Part shown: one piece after another, positions 30,770 through 39,839 of the stretch
Numbering within the stretch: position 1 is the stretch's first letter
Layout of the letters: each line of letters starts with the position of its first letter
From: Frigoribacterium endophyticum
GTDB lineage: Bacteria > Actinomycetota > Actinomycetes > Actinomycetales > Microbacteriaceae
NCBI RefSeq assembly: GCF_011759585.1
Contig: NZ_JAAOYV010000002.1
Coordinates: 1,299,510 to 1,363,509, forward strand
DNA: 64,000 nt
Direction: 5' to 3'
Program-made: the position numbers and the translations under genes
Notes under the pieces: model-generated
Database searches by the model: none
Seen by the model: the letters and a program-made list of their open reading frames with translations, nothing else
What the model was told of the DNA's origin: nothing

Positions 30770-31451
30770 GGAGTCGTAGCGACTGGATCGATCTAAGGAC
30801 AAGTTCTGACGTGCTGGTAGGTGACGGTCGCTAGGGGTGCGTGTGTGGTGTTGCTCCTGGAACTCGGGACTGCTCAGTCGTGTTTCACGTGAAACGGATA
30901 TCAATCCGGCGGCTGGGCGGTCTAGCCGTCGTCGCTCCCTACTTGTTCGTTGTTGCAGCTGTGTGTGGCCGTGGCGCATGGGGTCGATGCCGCGGTCTCA
31001 TCCGTGGTCACCGTCTGCGCGGCCGACCATGAGCCTGTGTTGACGGCGTATGCCGTGCCCGAGGTGGCGCACCTGGGGAGCGATGCTCGCGTCAGCGACC
31101 GGAGATGTCAACCGCTTCAGACCTCTGGTCGGCATTCCCTTCGATTGTGTGGGATGCGCGGATGCACGGCTCCTTCGAGGGCCACGAGCAATCGAGCACG
31201 TGGAGCGGACCCACGATTCGCCACGCCGACGGGATGCTTTGTTGCGTCCGCCTCCCTGGCAGTTCGTTCCTCGCCATGCACAGTGGAGGAGATCATGGGC
31301 GGGGTCTACAACGCCCGAGCGCAGGTGGGGGCGGGGAACCATCCCCACGTCGGGTTGAGCTTCATTCCTGGGCACCTCGACGTGCGGTCGACACCGTCGT
31401 TCCCGGGCAGGTCGACGAGGGGGCTCGACACGGCGAGGCCGGTACCCCCGT
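30770..31451. other. Gene-free parS region
   Basis: Apart from parS sites 2-4 this stretch shows no credible gene. Open frames on both strands lack start signals and family resemblance, and base composition is lower in G+C than flanking genes. It is probably a centromere-like non-coding segment. Confidence 0.6.
30882..30895. other. parS site 3 (perfect)
   Basis: GTTTCACGTGAAAC, the exact 14-bp palindrome. It is the best ParB site in the window. Confidence 0.95.
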
Positions 31452-31465
31452 GTTCCACGTGAAAC
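31452..31465. other. parS site 4
   Basis: GTTCCACGTGAAAC, identical to site 1, 46 bases beyond the 3' end of the ligase gene. Confidence 0.9.
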
Positions 31466-31510
31466 GGCCCGCCTTCAGTAAGAGAGGCGAGCCGTTGCAC
31501 GTCTTGAGGG

Positions 31511-32470
31511 TCAGCCGTGGTCGCGGACGGCCTTCTCCGCCAGGGCCGCGTAGACGAGGCCGAGCTCGTAGCCTGCTGCGTCGAGGGCCATCGGCACGAG
31601 CGACGTCTCGGTGAGGCCGGGCAGGACGTTGACCTCCAGGAACCACGGGGTGCCCGCCGCGTCGACGATGAGGTCGACCCGGGAGAGGTGGCGTAGGCCC
31701 AGCGCTTCGTGGACCGCGACGGCTGCCGCAGCGGCCGCCTCCCCCGCTGCCACATCCAGTCGCGCCGGCGTGTAGAACGTCGTCTCCCCCGCGTTGTAGC
31801 GCGCCTCGAACCCGTACGTGCCTGATCGGGGCACGATCTCCACGGCGGGCAGTGCGACGGGCCCGTCGCCGGTGTCGATGACGCCCACGGCGATCTCGGT
31901 GCCGGTGATCTTCTGCTCGACGATCACGTCGTCGCAGTAGGTGTACGCGTCGACCATCGCCCGGGGGAGCCCGCCGGGCTCGTCCACGACGGTGACCCCC
32001 TGTGCCGAGCCGCCGCGGGCGGGCTTCACCACGACCGGGACGGGGTGCTCCTCCGCGATGGCGGCCAGCACGCCGGCCGCGCCGAGCTCCCGGAAGGCGT
32101 CGTGCGAGAGGGTGATGCCACGAGGGGTCCTGACCCCGACGCGACGGGCGAGCTCCTTGGCGGTCGGCTTGTCCCAGGCGAGGCGCGCGGCGGCCGAGGT
32201 GCTGCCGACGAACGGGATGTCGAGGGCCTCGAGGAGGCCGCGGAGGGCGCCGTCCTCACCGGAGGCCCCGTGCAGGGCCGGCCAGATCACGTCGGGGCGG
32301 TCAGACGTCAGGTGTGCGAGCAGGGAGGCGTCGGGGTCACGGAGCTCCACCTCGATGCCGTTGGCGACGAGGCTGTCGACCACGCGCCTCCCCGATCTCA
32401 GGCTCACGTCCCGCTCGTGCGAGATGCCGCCGGCGAGCACGGTCACGGTGTGGATGGCGCTGGTGGTCAT
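31511..32470 (-). CDS. D-alanine--D-alanine ligase-type ATP-grasp enzyme
   Basis: 319 residues. Ddl signatures: VLAGGISHERDVSLRSG at the N terminus, PALHGASGEDGALRG, PVVVKPARGGSAQGV, and the metal/ATP region WFLEVNVLPGLTETSLVP. It would join two D-alanines for peptidoglycan precursors. The length is close to the short E. coli DdlB class; a longer Ddl may exist elsewhere in the genome, so this could be a second or specialised copy. It stands alone downstream of the parS region. Confidence 0.88.
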   Translation of the reverse strand: MTTSAIHTVTVLAGGISHERDVSLRSGRRVVDSLVANGIEVELRDPDASLLAHLTSDRPDVIWPALHGASGEDGALRGLLEALDIPFVGSTSAAARLAWDKPTAKELARRVGVRTPRGITLSHDAFRELGAAGVLAAIAEEHPVPVVVKPARGGSAQGVTVVDEPGGLPRAMVDAYTYCDDVIVEQKITGTEIAVGVIDTGDGPVALPAVEIVPRSGTYGFEARYNAGETTFYTPARLDVAAGEAAAAAAVAVHEALGLRHLSRVDLIVDAAGTPWFLEVNVLPGLTETSLVPMALDAAGYELGLVYAALAEKAVRDHG

Positions 32471-32609
32471 GGGTTCTCCCCTGGGGTCGTACGTGCGGGC
32501 GTCGTGGCGTGGTGGCGTGCGGGCCTGGCGAACGGTGTGGAGGCGTTCGGACTCGAGTCGGTGCCCTGGCTGTCCCGACCGACCACCGTTGTCACTGAAA
32601 AAGTACTGG

Positions 32610-33917
32610 TCAGGACATGTTCGGCGGCGGCATCGTGACGCCCTGCCGCAGCACCGAGGGCGCCCCGAGGGAGGCCGACGAGAACGTCGCGAGCAGGTCG
32701 AGCTCGCCGTTGACCACGGTGGCGAGCCGGGCCACGCCCGTGCGGATCGCTTCGGGCGTCGGGTAACAGAACGACAGGCGGATGTTCTGGCGACCGCCCC
32801 CGTCGGCGAAGAACGCGGTGCCGGGCGTGTACGCGACGAGCTCCTTGACCGCCCGGGGCAGCATGGCCTTCGAGTCGAGCTGCTCGGGCAGGGTGACCCA
32901 GACGAAGAAGCCGCCGTCGGGCTCCGTCCAGCTGAGCTGTGGGAGGTACTCCCCCAGGGCCGAGAGCATGGCGTCGCGACGCTCCCGGTAGAGACCGCGG
33001 AACGTCTCGATCTGGGCCTTCCAGTCGGCCTGGTCGAGGTACTCCGTGATGACGAACTGCCCGAACGAGTTGGGCGAGAGCGTCGCCGACTCGTTGGCGA
33101 GGATGAGCTTCTCGCGGATGGCGTGCGGCGCGAGGGCCCAGCCCACCCGGAAGCCGGGCGCGAGGGTCTTGGAGAACGACCCGAGGTAGATGACGCCCTC
33201 GTCGTCGACCGAGCGCATCGCCTGGGGCGCCGGCTGGTCGAAGTACAGGAGGCCGTAGGGGTTGTCCTCCAGCACGAGGATGCCCGCGTCGCGGCAGATC
33301 TCGAGGATCTCGAGCCGCCGCGCCCAGGTGAGCGTGACGCCCGCCGGGTTGTGGAAGTTCGGGATCGTGTAGAGGAACTTGATGGTGCGCCCCTGGGACC
33401 TGACCGCGGCGATCGTCTCGCGCAGCGCCTCCGGCACGAGTCCCTCCGCGTCGGTCGCCACGTGCGCCACGTCGGCCTGGTAGGCCTTGAAGACGCCCAG
33501 GGCGCCCACGTAGCTCGGCGACTCGGCGAGCACGACGTCGCCCGGGTTCACGAACAGCCGCGTGACGAGGTCGAGCGCCTGCTGCGAGCCGGTCGTCACG
33601 ACGACGTCGTCGGCGCTGCCGCGGATGCCCTCCATCGCCATGATCTGCATGATGTGCTCGCGGATCGCCGGGGTGCCTTGGCCGGAGCCGTACTGCAGGG
33701 CCATGGCCCCGCCGTTCTGCGACATGACGCGGTCGATGGCGCCGGTGACGAGCTCACGGGGCAGCGCGGAGACGAAGGGCATGCCGCCGGCCAGGGAGAC
33801 CACCTCGGGGCGGCTGGCGACGGCGAACAGGGCTCGGACCTCGGAGGCGCTCAGGCCGGCCGTACGGTCGGCGTACGAGTCGTACCACGGGTCGAGGTTG
33901 GTGCCCTTGTTCGTCAT
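32610..33917 (-). CDS. PLP-dependent aminotransferase (class I/II, 2-aminoadipate/LysN-like)
   Basis: 435 residues. The PLP-binding lysine is in LGSFSKTLAPGFRVGWAL; earlier motifs VSLAGGMPFVSALP, GSQQALDLVTRLF and PNFHNPAGVTL are typical of the MocR-related free-standing aminotransferases. No DNA-binding domain is fused. Substrate cannot be read from sequence; family members act on 2-aminoadipate, aromatic or branched-chain amino acids. Neighbouring genes do not help. In this position it is conserved among Microbacteriaceae, as far as I recall. Confidence 0.85.
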   Translation of the reverse strand: MTNKGTNLDPWYDSYADRTAGLSASEVRALFAVASRPEVVSLAGGMPFVSALPRELVTGAIDRVMSQNGGAMALQYGSGQGTPAIREHIMQIMAMEGIRGSADDVVVTTGSQQALDLVTRLFVNPGDVVLAESPSYVGALGVFKAYQADVAHVATDAEGLVPEALRETIAAVRSQGRTIKFLYTIPNFHNPAGVTLTWARRLEILEICRDAGILVLEDNPYGLLYFDQPAPQAMRSVDDEGVIYLGSFSKTLAPGFRVGWALAPHAIREKLILANESATLSPNSFGQFVITEYLDQADWKAQIETFRGLYRERRDAMLSALGEYLPQLSWTEPDGGFFVWVTLPEQLDSKAMLPRAVKELVAYTPGTAFFADGGGRQNIRLSFCYPTPEAIRTGVARLATVVNGELDLLATFSSASLGAPSVLRQGVTMPPPNMS

Positions 33918-33980
33918 CTGCGTCCCTGTCTGTCGGGGGTGGTGCGGTTCAGGATATGCCCGGAGGCCGCCGGGTACGGC

Positions 33981-34016
33981 GAGAGCCCGCCCAGCGGGTG
34001 TGCTGGGCGGGCTCTC
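33981..34016 (-). terminator. trxA terminator
   Basis: Perfect 15-bp stem (GAGAGCCCGCCCAGC and complement) with a 6-base loop, 23 bases after the trxA stop on the minus strand. Confidence 0.8.
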
Positions 34017-34038
34017 GGGGTGCTGTCGAGGGTGTCGA

Positions 34039-34365
34039 CTACGCGAGGAACTCCGCCAGGTCGGCCTCGAGGGCCGGCTTGGGCTTGGCGCCGATGACGG
34101 TCTTGACGACCTGGCCGCCCTGGTAGACCTTCATCGCCGGGATCGACGTGATCTGGTACTGCATGGCGGTCTGCGGGTTGTCGTCGACGTTGAGCTTGAC
34201 GATCTCGATCTTGCCCTCGTTCTCGGCCGCGATCTGGTCGAGGATGGGCGAGACCGCGCGGCACGGGCCGCACCACTCGGCCCAGAAGTCGACCAGGATC
34301 GTCTTGTCGGACTTGAGGACGTCGGCCTCGAAGGACGCGTCGGTGACTGCCTTGGCGGTGCTCAT
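34039..34365 (-). CDS. trxA: Thioredoxin
   Basis: 108 residues from ATG 34365, preceded by AAAGGAACC. The redox motif WCGPC sits in FWAEWCGPCRAVSPILDQ, and the cis-proline in ITSIPAMKVY. It reduces protein disulfides in the cytoplasm, using electrons from TrxB encoded immediately upstream (41-base gap). The order murJ-trxB-trxA matches the mycobacterial Rv3910-trxB2-trxC locus. Confidence 0.97.
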   Translation of the reverse strand: MSTAKAVTDASFEADVLKSDKTILVDFWAEWCGPCRAVSPILDQIAAENEGKIEIVKLNVDDNPQTAMQYQITSIPAMKVYQGGQVVKTVIGAKPKPALEADLAEFLA

Positions 34366-34406
34366 GGTGGTTCCTTTCGTCGTGTGGTTCAGGGGGAGCG
34401 CGAGGG

Positions 34407-35399
34407 TCAGACGGCCACGGACTCGGCCGTGTCGATGCCCTCGGCGGCGCCGTCGGTGTGCTCGGCTAGAAACGTCTGGTCGAGGCTGGCGAGGAAGTGC
34501 TCGGCGTCGAGCGCGGCGACGACGCCCGACCCGGCGGCGGTGGCCGCCTGGCGGTACGTCGCGTCGATGACGTCGCCCGCGGCGAAGACGCCGCGCAGGT
34601 TGGTCTTCGAGCTGCGGCCCTCGACGGCGATGGTGCCGTCGCTGGTCAGGTCGAGCTGGCCGTGCACGAGGTGCACGCGCGGGTCGTTGCCGATCGCGAT
34701 GAACAGGCCGTCGAGCTCGAGCTCGCTGGTCACGCCCTCGACGGTGTCGGTGAGCTGCACGCCGGTGGCCTTCTCGCCGCCGAGGATGGCCGTGACCTGC
34801 TTGTTGAACAGGAACTCGATCTTCGGGTTGTCGAGGGCACGCTGCTGCATGATCTTCGAGGCGCGCAGCGACTCGGAGCGGTGGATGACGTAGACCTTGC
34901 TCGCGAAGCGCGTGAGGAAGGTCGCCTCCTCCATCGCGGAGTCTCCGCCGCCGACGACCGCGATCTCCTTCTGCTTGAAGAAGAAGCCGTCGCACGTGGC
35001 GCACCAGCTGACGCCGCGGCCGCTCAGGCGCTCCTCGTCGGCGAGGCCGAGCTTGCGGTAGGCGCTGCCCGTCGCGAAGATCACCGAGACGGCCTCCTCG
35101 ACGGCGCCGCTGCCGAGCGTGACCTTCTTGACGTCACCGGTCAGGTCGACGCTGGTGACGTCGTCGAGCAGCACCTCGGCGCCGAACTTCTCGGCCTGCT
35201 CCTGCAGCTTGAACATGAGCTCGGGGCCCTGGATGCCGTCGGGGAACCCGGGGAAGTTCTCGACCTCGGTGGTCTTCATGAGCTCACCGCCCGCCTCGAC
35301 GGAGCTGGCGACGATGAGGGGCTCGAGACCGGCACGGGCCGCGTAGATGCCGGCCGTGTAGCCGGCGGGGCCGGAGCCGATGATGATGATCTGGCGCAT
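34407..35399 (-). CDS. trxB: Thioredoxin-disulfide reductase
   Basis: 330 residues from ATG 35399 (MRQIIIIGSGPAGYTAG); a GAGGAAGG lies five bases upstream. GTG 35405 would add two residues. FAD-binding GSGPAG, active-site WCATCDG, NADPH motif VVGGGDSAMEEA and the C-terminal FAD motif GVFAAGDVID are all present. It passes electrons from NADPH to thioredoxin. The C-terminal tail is about 15 residues longer than in E. coli TrxB. Confidence 0.97.
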   Translation of the reverse strand: MRQIIIIGSGPAGYTAGIYAARAGLEPLIVASSVEAGGELMKTTEVENFPGFPDGIQGPELMFKLQEQAEKFGAEVLLDDVTSVDLTGDVKKVTLGSGAVEEAVSVIFATGSAYRKLGLADEERLSGRGVSWCATCDGFFFKQKEIAVVGGGDSAMEEATFLTRFASKVYVIHRSESLRASKIMQQRALDNPKIEFLFNKQVTAILGGEKATGVQLTDTVEGVTSELELDGLFIAIGNDPRVHLVHGQLDLTSDGTIAVEGRSSKTNLRGVFAAGDVIDATYRQAATAAGSGVVAALDAEHFLASLDQTFLAEHTDGAAEGIDTAESVAV

Positions 35400-35603
35400 G
35401 AGCACCTTCCTCGAGGAACGTTCTGGATGGGGTGGGATCGAACCGTCGGAGCCGTGTGGCCCCTGCTGTCTCCCTCGACCGTCTGATCAAACGCATCCTA
35501 GCGGCGGGGCATTCCCCGCCCCGGGCCCCCTCCCAGAGGGCGTCCAGGAGGCGCGGCGGCAGGCGCCGGGGAGGCGCGGTGCGGCCCTCGGGGAGGGCCT
35601 GCG

Positions 35604-37274
35604 TCAGCGTCGGCGCAGCTTGCCGGCGAGCGGCGCGACACGACGCAGCACCGGCCGGAGCAGCTCGTCGAGCTCGGGCAGGCGGATGAGCGCGAGCAGG
35701 CCGAAGTACACGAGAGCCATCACGGCGGCGGCCACCACGACCGTGGCCAGCCCGGCGATCCGGCCCGAGTGCGCGAAGCCGTCGGCGACGAAACCGCCGA
35801 GACCGGTCACGACGAGCAGGCCGACGACGCCGGCGAGGAGCGAGAAGAACGCGTACTGGACGTACCGGCGCAGCACCCACCGGCCGTCGATGCCGCCGAG
35901 CCGGCGCTTGACGAGCACGAGAGCGACGACCGTCTGCGCCGAGCCCGCGATCGAGGTCGTGACCGCGATGGCGACGGCGATCCGGTCGTCGGGCACGACC
36001 GCCGAGGCGATCAGCGTGCCGACGACGAAGATGCCCGACTGCACCAGCTGCATGAAGAACGGCGTGCGCTGGTCGTGGAGGGCGTAGAAGACCCGTTGGA
36101 CGACGAACAGCACGCTGAACAGCACGAGCCCCGGCATGAAGCCGACGATGACCTGGGCCATCTGGCCGGCGCCGCGGAAGGTGCTCTCGAAGAAGCTCGC
36201 GAAGGGGTAGGCCACGACGCACATCGCGACCGTCGCGAAGACCATGAACATGCCGATGGTGCGGAGCGACTGCGAGAGGTCGACGCGCACGGAGCGGAGG
36301 TCGCCGCGCGAGGCGTGGCCGCTCATGCGGGTGAAGTACGCGGTCGCGATCGACACCGCGACGATGCCGTGCGGGAGCATGAAGAGCAGCCAGGCGTTCG
36401 CGAGGACGGCGTTGGAGGCGCCGGTGCCGCTGCCCTCGGAGGCCACGCGGCTCTGCACCAGGCCGGCCAGCTGCGTCACGAGGACCATGCCGAAGAGCCA
36501 GCCCGCGGCCTTGCCCGTGGCGCCGAGGCCCACCCCGCGCCAGCGGAAGTCGGGGCGGTACGTCAGCCCCGCGCGGCGCCAGAACAGCAGCAGGAAACCG
36601 GCCTGGGCCAGCACGCCGAGGGTGGCCGTGCCGGCGAGGAGGGTGATGCGCCCCGGCGTCCAGACGTCGACCAGCGAGTTCTCTCCGGCGCCGCCGAAGG
36701 CGACCATGAAGACGACGAGGCCCGCGATCGCCACGACGTTGTTGATCACGGGCGCCCAGGTGAAGGGGCCGAACACCTGGCGCGCGTTGAGCACCTCGCT
36801 GAGCAGGGAGTACATCGCGTAGAAGAAGATCTGGGGGAGGCACCAGTACGCGAACGCGGTCGCCAGCGCCAGCGAGTCAGAGGTGTAACCGCCCTGGCCG
36901 GACGAGTTGGCCTGCTGCGCGTAGATCCGCACGAGCACCGGTGCGAGGAGGGTGCCGAGCAGGCCGACGACGGCGAACAGCATCGTGCCGAGCGTGACCA
37001 CCTTGTTGATGAAGCGCTGGCCCCCGTCGTCGTCGTGGGTCGCGGCCCGGACGATCTGGGGCACGAGGACGGCGCTGAGCAGGCCGCCGGCGATCAGCGC
37101 GTAGATGTTGTTGGGCAGCTGGTTCGCCAGGGCGAACGAGTCGGCGGCGCGGCTGGCCGTCTGGCCGATCGCGGCGGCGAGCACCGCGGTCTTCACGAAG
37201 CCGAGGACGCGCGACACCATCGTGCCGGAGGCCAGGAGCACGCTCGCGCGCCCGAGGCCGGCCTGCCCGCTCAC
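35604..37274 (-). CDS. murJ: Lipid II flippase MurJ
   Basis: 556 residues with about 14 membrane helices. MurJ/MviN features: ASGTMVSRVLGFVKTAVLAAAIG at the N terminus, ADSFALANQLPNNIYAL, and LVPQIVR. It moves lipid II across the membrane for RodA, FtsW and PBPs. Unlike mycobacterial MurJ it lacks the large cytoplasmic pseudokinase and extracellular extensions. GTG 37274 overlaps the upstream stop as GTGA. About 200 bases separate it from trxB. Confidence 0.95.
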   Translation of the reverse strand: MSGQAGLGRASVLLASGTMVSRVLGFVKTAVLAAAIGQTASRAADSFALANQLPNNIYALIAGGLLSAVLVPQIVRAATHDDDGGQRFINKVVTLGTMLFAVVGLLGTLLAPVLVRIYAQQANSSGQGGYTSDSLALATAFAYWCLPQIFFYAMYSLLSEVLNARQVFGPFTWAPVINNVVAIAGLVVFMVAFGGAGENSLVDVWTPGRITLLAGTATLGVLAQAGFLLLFWRRAGLTYRPDFRWRGVGLGATGKAAGWLFGMVLVTQLAGLVQSRVASEGSGTGASNAVLANAWLLFMLPHGIVAVSIATAYFTRMSGHASRGDLRSVRVDLSQSLRTIGMFMVFATVAMCVVAYPFASFFESTFRGAGQMAQVIVGFMPGLVLFSVLFVVQRVFYALHDQRTPFFMQLVQSGIFVVGTLIASAVVPDDRIAVAIAVTTSIAGSAQTVVALVLVKRRLGGIDGRWVLRRYVQYAFFSLLAGVVGLLVVTGLGGFVADGFAHSGRIAGLATVVVAAAVMALVYFGLLALIRLPELDELLRPVLRRVAPLAGKLRRR

Positions 37275-39664
37275 GAGCGGCCCGCCCGTCCGTCGGTCGG
37301 GTCGGAGGCGGCGGGGTCGGAGGCGGCGGGGCCGTCGGCCGCGGGCCCGTCGGCCGTGACGGGCTCGAGGCCGTCAGCGCCGTCCGCCCCGTCGAGCCCG
37401 TCACGGGCTCGACGTCGCTTGCGGAAGGTGCGGTACAGCCCGCCGCCGAAGAGCAGCACGAAGCCGACGGCGAAGACCCACGTCAACGCGGTCTCCCACC
37501 CGGCCTGGACGTTGACCTGGACGGTGCTCGGGGCTCCGATGACGGCGCCGGTCGCGCTGGCGAGCGTGATGCTGGCCGAGACGGTGCCGTTGGCCACCGA
37601 CTGCACGGGCACGCGCACGCGGACCTGCGACTGGGCCTGGACGGTGACGGGGATGCCGACCTCCTCGACGGACAGGATGGAGTTCGACGGCCTCACCGTG
37701 ACGTAGACGGTCGCCGTGGAGTTCGTGCCGTTCTCGACGTACAACGGCATCGACGAGCGGTCGCCGAGGATGAGCTGGTCGCTGCCCCGCACGACGGAGA
37801 CGAGCCCGGCGGTCGCGCTCGCCTCCGAGTCGGCCACCGCGACCTCGCTGGCGAGGCCCTCGGTGTTGTCGCGCCACGACTGCGAGGCGAGGCCGAGCAG
37901 GCGCAGGCGGACGGGGGCCGTGACGGTCTCCGGCTGCTCGAGGGCGGTGCCGAGGTCGACGACGCGCTGGTCGGCGGCCAGCAGGGTGCGCATCTGCGTG
38001 ACCCGCGTGGCGTCCTCCGCGCGGTCGACGACGACGGCGCCCGTCTGCGGTGCGTCGAGGGCGTCGCCGAGGCCGACCGTCGTCGTCCAGGGCAGGCCGG
38101 CGAGGGCGACCAGCGTCTGGTGCAGGTACGGGCCCTGCGCCGCCCAGTCGCGGTCGAGGGCGGTGAGCAGGGTGCGCGCGTCGCTCGGCCGCTCGCGCGC
38201 GACGGTCGCGACGCTCGCCGAGATCTCGGCCACCGCCGCGGCCCAGGTGGCGTCGTCGGAGGCGCCCGCCGCCTGGCCGACCAGTGCGGTGAGGGAGTCG
38301 TCGGAGACGAGGCCCGTCCGCCCGCCGAGGTCGACCGCCGCGTTCTCGGTCGAGTCGGTCGAGCCGTCGACGTTCGAGCTCGACAGGATGGTGCTGGTGG
38401 CGCCCGACGCCGTCCAGACGTCGAGGTCGGCGGCGACGGCGGAGTCGTCGACCGGCCACACGACGCCGGTGTGGGTCCACGGCCAGCTCAGCAGCGACTC
38501 CGTGGTCGGGAGGGGCGGGGCCGTCGTGCCGTCGCCCGGCTGCTCGCCGGCCCCGGGAGCCTGCCCCCCGGGGTCGGTGCCGGCCCCGGCGTCGTCACCC
38601 GCGCCTCCCTGCCCGGCGTCGCCCTGGCCCGCGTCGCCCTCGGTCGAGGTCGACGGGTCGCCCGCGCTCGAGGGCGCGGTCTCGCCCTCGGTCGTGGGCG
38701 CGGGGGCGGGCGACCCGGTGTCGTCGCCCTCGGCGAAGAGCGACGGGTCGATCAGCGGGTCGAGCGAGAGGGGCACGGGCAGGGAGGCGGCACCCGCCTG
38801 GCTGAGGGCGGCGACGTCGGCGTCGGCCCAGGTGAGGGGGAACGACTCGAGGCCCGACGACTGCAGCTGGTCGAGCCAGGAGAGGGCCGAGGGAGGCGCG
38901 GAGCTGCCGAGCAGGCGGATGGACGCGATGATCATCGGGTCGACGGCCACCACGGCCCCCGTGCCCTGGACGGCCCGGAGCTGCCGCGTGAGCGTGCCGT
39001 CGACGGACGTGTACGAGGCGAGGGCCGCGGCGTCGAGCACGCCGTTCTCGGTCTCGGGCGTCGTGATCGGCACGGCGACCGCGAGGCGGGTGGGCTGGAA
39101 CGACTCGCCGGGGAACCACACGACGCTGCTGCGCGTCTGCGCGACCTCCTCGCCGTCGTCGTCGAGCAGCCGCGCACCTAGGGCACGGGCACCCCAGGTG
39201 AAGCCGTCGAGGCCGACGTCGGCCGCCGCGACGGTGACCGAGGCCACGGTCTGGGTCGAGCCCGCCGACACCGCCGGCACGTCGAGCCGGGTGAGGTACG
39301 AGCCGAGGTAGTCGGAGCCGGAGGTCGAGTCGGGCCGCAGCCAGCTCGCGAGCTTGCCGCGCGTCGCGAAGGCGCCCCGGTCGAGGTAGACGCGGGCGAC
39401 ACCGGCCGCGACGTCGGTGTCGCTCGCGTTGCGGACGGTGACGTCGAAGGTGAGGTCGCGGCCGGGCACCAGGACCCCGTCGGCGGCCGGCGAGAGGGTC
39501 AGCGTGACGCCGTCGACGGCCTCGCCCTCGTCGGCGGCCGCGGCCGAGCTGCTCGCGGAGGGGCTCGACGAGCCGGAGGGCGCGGCGGTCGCGGCGGACG
39601 GCAGGCCGACGACCACGACGAAGACGGCCGTCAGCGCGGCGAGGAGGGCGTGGAGAGGTCTCAT
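37271..39664 (-). CDS. DUF6049-type secreted membrane protein upstream of murJ
   Basis: 797 residues from ATG 39664. Signal peptide 1-28 (LLAALTAVFVVVVGLPSAATAA), a Ser/Ala linker, a beta-rich domain (VTLTLSPAADGVLVPGRDLTFD), a low-complexity acidic/Gly insert near 320-400, and one C-terminal membrane helix (WVFAVGFVLLFGGGLY) with an Arg-rich cytoplasmic tail. This corresponds to the mycobacterial Rv3909 position between pcnA and murJ. Function unknown; genomic coupling with MurJ implies an envelope role. Confidence 0.87.
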   Translation of the reverse strand: MRPLHALLAALTAVFVVVVGLPSAATAAPSGSSSPSASSSAAAADEGEAVDGVTLTLSPAADGVLVPGRDLTFDVTVRNASDTDVAAGVARVYLDRGAFATRGKLASWLRPDSTSGSDYLGSYLTRLDVPAVSAGSTQTVASVTVAAADVGLDGFTWGARALGARLLDDDGEEVAQTRSSVVWFPGESFQPTRLAVAVPITTPETENGVLDAAALASYTSVDGTLTRQLRAVQGTGAVVAVDPMIIASIRLLGSSAPPSALSWLDQLQSSGLESFPLTWADADVAALSQAGAASLPVPLSLDPLIDPSLFAEGDDTGSPAPAPTTEGETAPSSAGDPSTSTEGDAGQGDAGQGGAGDDAGAGTDPGGQAPGAGEQPGDGTTAPPLPTTESLLSWPWTHTGVVWPVDDSAVAADLDVWTASGATSTILSSSNVDGSTDSTENAAVDLGGRTGLVSDDSLTALVGQAAGASDDATWAAAVAEISASVATVARERPSDARTLLTALDRDWAAQGPYLHQTLVALAGLPWTTTVGLGDALDAPQTGAVVVDRAEDATRVTQMRTLLAADQRVVDLGTALEQPETVTAPVRLRLLGLASQSWRDNTEGLASEVAVADSEASATAGLVSVVRGSDQLILGDRSSMPLYVENGTNSTATVYVTVRPSNSILSVEEVGIPVTVQAQSQVRVRVPVQSVANGTVSASITLASATGAVIGAPSTVQVNVQAGWETALTWVFAVGFVLLFGGGLYRTFRKRRRARDGLDGADGADGLEPVTADGPAADGPAASDPAASDPTDGRAGRS

Positions 39665-39839
39665 AGGCAGTGTGCCCGCCGAGCACGAGGCGGCCGGAGG
39701 GCATGGCGAGTCTAGGGAACCGAGCCCGGGGGCACGCGGTGCGGCACCCGGGAACCCGCCCACCGGAGGGCGAGGACCATCCCTGGGGAGGAGGCGCGCG
39801 GCCGGGCCCGGGGAGGTCGCTGTGGCAAAGTGGTGCGTC

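Noticed and set aside
30950-31462. 170-codon open frame in the parS region
   Set aside because: It overlaps other frames, has no ribosome site or family resemblance, and runs into parS 4.
34039-35004. A single 321-residue reductase-thioredoxin fusion
   Set aside because: The upstream half is an out-of-frame shadow of trxB; thioredoxin has its own ATG at 34365 with a ribosome site.
35769-37706. 645-codon open frame antisense to murJ
   Set aside because: Opposite a multi-helix membrane protein; hydrophilic Glu/Asp/Arg-rich translation is the expected antisense artefact.
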